Shown here one piece after another: positions 40,923 through 42,026 of a stretch of DNA of 42,026 nucleotides (positions are counted from its first letter, which is position 1; every line of letters starts with the position of its first letter). The stretch comes from an uncultured Ruminococcus sp. (lineage in GTDB: Bacteria > Bacillota > Clostridia > Oscillospirales > Ruminococcaceae). The notes below the pieces were generated by a model. The model ran no database searches. It was not told where the DNA came from and was given only the letters and a program-made list of their open reading frames with translations. Position numbers and translations under genes: made by a program. Location: assembly GCA_902780695.1 (NCBI GenBank), contig CACZGM010000043.1, positions 1 through 42,026 on the forward strand, read 5' to 3'.

Positions 40923-42026
40923 TCACATCCTTCCCGTAAATTCGCTCTCATGTTCGAGAAGTCCGGCTATCGGAACATATATAGTGCCGTTCTCTATATG
41001 ATAGTCAATGACTATCGGATTGCAGCCGCCCTTGAATCCTATCGTGTTGATGTTCATAACAACGTCGCACAGCTTGCATACGACCTGACCGTCCTTTTCG
41101 TAATATCCCGTTTCGCCGCATATATCGCAGGCATCAAGCCCGATCCCGTATGACGAGGAATTCGGCTTTTTGATGACGATGAAGCGTATTTCCTTGCCGT
41201 TTTCGGTGTTGTAGCCGAAGCGGTGAAGATGACCGTCATCGACCATATCGAACGATACGCAGATGTTTCCGTCGATCTCCGGTGCGTGTTCCACGGGAGA
41301 CAGCTCTATCGGCTTGTTGACATAAGCCTTTACCGCGGTCATGTTCAGCACGGACATGACAAGACAGCATACTACCGTTACCGACCAGCGTCGTATAACG
41401 ATATATTTCTTTTTTATCTTGCGTTTCTGTGCTGGATTGTCATACGGCTCCTTCGCACGAAGGCTTTTTATCAGCAGCCCTATCGGTATCAGCAGTGCGA
41501 TTGCCATTGCGGCGTAAATGAAAACATCGGAATGGTTTGACGAGAATTTTACGATATTGAAAAGGAATGTGTTGGATTTTATGAAGCGCTTTGTGATAAG
41601 CACGTTGATAATGACGGTTAACTGTCTTACCGCGTTTGCGGAAAGCGCAAGCGTCATTATAACAAAGGCAGATGTCTTTGAAAGCCTTGAAGTTCCGGCT
41701 CTGACGGCGAGACAGGTTATGAGCATGAGCACGCCGCCGAGCACCGCGCCGATATTCTTGAAAAGCATCGTTGTCGATACTACCGAGTTTTCGTTCAGCC
41801 ATATCGTATAAGGATAGCCGAACCAGTCCGGCATCGCGTAAACCAGCATTCCCGCGAGTATCAGTGTGAGAGAAGCAAGTGATATGACACCGCAGCTTCG
41901 CGGCAGTTTCCGCCGAAGAGCCGCTGAGATGAAGAAGATCACTGTCAGCCCGAGCGATATGCTGAATATGTACAGATTGCAGAGTGCGGTGTCCACCAGC
42001 TTTGTCGCGTTCTTCATAAGTGACAT
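40923..42026 (-). CDS. DUF2318 membrane iron-sulfur protein (FtrD-like), possibly 5'-incomplete
   Basis: A 367-residue membrane protein with six helices (about 15-38, 44-64, 88-108, 117-140, 170-190, 215-235) followed by an extracytoplasmic C-terminal domain. This domain is DUF2318: HRFGYNTENGKEIRFIVIKK, DACDICGETGYY, VVCKLCDVVMN and GGCNPIVIDY, giving two CxxC pairs plus one Cys for an Fe-S centre. In FtrABCD/P19 systems the protein is thought to supply electrons for periplasmic iron redox chemistry. An ATG falls exactly at the window edge, so the true start may be here, nine bases inside (MKNATK), or beyond the edge. Confidence 0.88.
   Translation of the reverse strand: MSLMKNATKLVDTALCNLYIFSISLGLTVIFFISAALRRKLPRSCGVISLASLTLILAGMLVYAMPDWFGYPYTIWLNENSVVSTTMLFKNIGAVLGGVLMLITCLAVRAGTSRLSKTSAFVIMTLALSANAVRQLTVIINVLITKRFIKSNTFLFNIVKFSSNHSDVFIYAAMAIALLIPIGLLIKSLRAKEPYDNPAQKRKIKKKYIVIRRWSVTVVCCLVMSVLNMTAVKAYVNKPIELSPVEHAPEIDGNICVSFDMVDDGHLHRFGYNTENGKEIRFIVIKKPNSSSYGIGLDACDICGETGYYEKDGQVVCKLCDVVMNINTIGFKGGCNPIVIDYHIENGTIYVPIAGLLEHESEFTGRM

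Noticed and set aside
39777-41153. Open frame of 458 codons on the + strand
   Set aside because: It is antisense to the first permease and part of the DUF2318 gene, has low-complexity composition and no family motif. The - strand genes explain the region.

Overview
The window looks like chromosome from an anaerobic Clostridia bacterium of the Ruminococcus/Oscillospiraceae type. Pointers are strong GGAGG ribosome sites, TTGACA/TATAAT promoters, a complete-looking anaerobic (cbi-type) cobalamin pathway, a glycoside hydrolase family 9 enzyme, the VTC/DUF4956/Cthe_2159 trio, a DUF512 radical SAM protein and many lipoproteins with lipoboxes. The taxonomic reading is inference. No tRNA, rRNA, CRISPR array, phage or insertion sequence was recognised.

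Positions 1-14290 (+ strand) carry a tightly packed cobalamin operon. It begins inside the cobalt chelatase cbiK and runs cbiD, cbiF, cbiG, cbiH, cbiJ, a cbiE-cbiT fusion, cbiA, cobT, cobU, cobS, a miniature CobU-like gene, cobC, cbiB, cobD and cbiP. Most junctions are 4-base ATGA/GTGA overlaps. cbiC faces the operon from the other strand with its own promoter. cbiL, the early tetrapyrrole genes and any cobalamin riboswitch would lie to the left, outside the window.

Positions 15046-18311 (- strand) hold three genes: a VTC-type polyphosphate polymerase-like protein, a DUF4956 membrane protein and a Cthe_2159-type beta-helix lipoprotein. Upstream are 11-bp-spaced hexamers resembling a Pho box. 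Positions 18470-20204 hold a GH9 enzyme without signal peptide. A long imperfect palindrome (20210-20454) and GC-rich hairpins separate it from asnB (- strand). Housekeeping genes follow: pgi, a small P-loop protein, rpmF, a PDZ/radical SAM/DUF512 protein, and a G5/3D cell-wall protein.

Positions 27592-31686 form an ABC importer operon of the ferric-iron (AfuABC/FbpABC) architecture: lipoprotein, fused double permease, ATPase. A 14-bp palindrome overlies its -10 box. An alpha/beta hydrolase follows on the - strand.

Positions 32939-42026 (- strand) hold the most interesting locus. It has a DUF2318 membrane Fe-S protein, two FtsX-type permeases and their ATPase, a lipoprotein with a covalent-FMN motif, an anchored unknown protein, a cytochrome-b-like four-helix protein, a transglutaminase-like lipoprotein, a DUF4418 protein and a second FtsX permease/ATPase pair. 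The core matches FtrD/P19-type iron uptake loci. The extra genes suggest a transmembrane electron route (haem, then FMN, then Fe-S) feeding iron import; this is inference. A compact array of four hairpins with related loops (38377-38460) sits between two of these genes.
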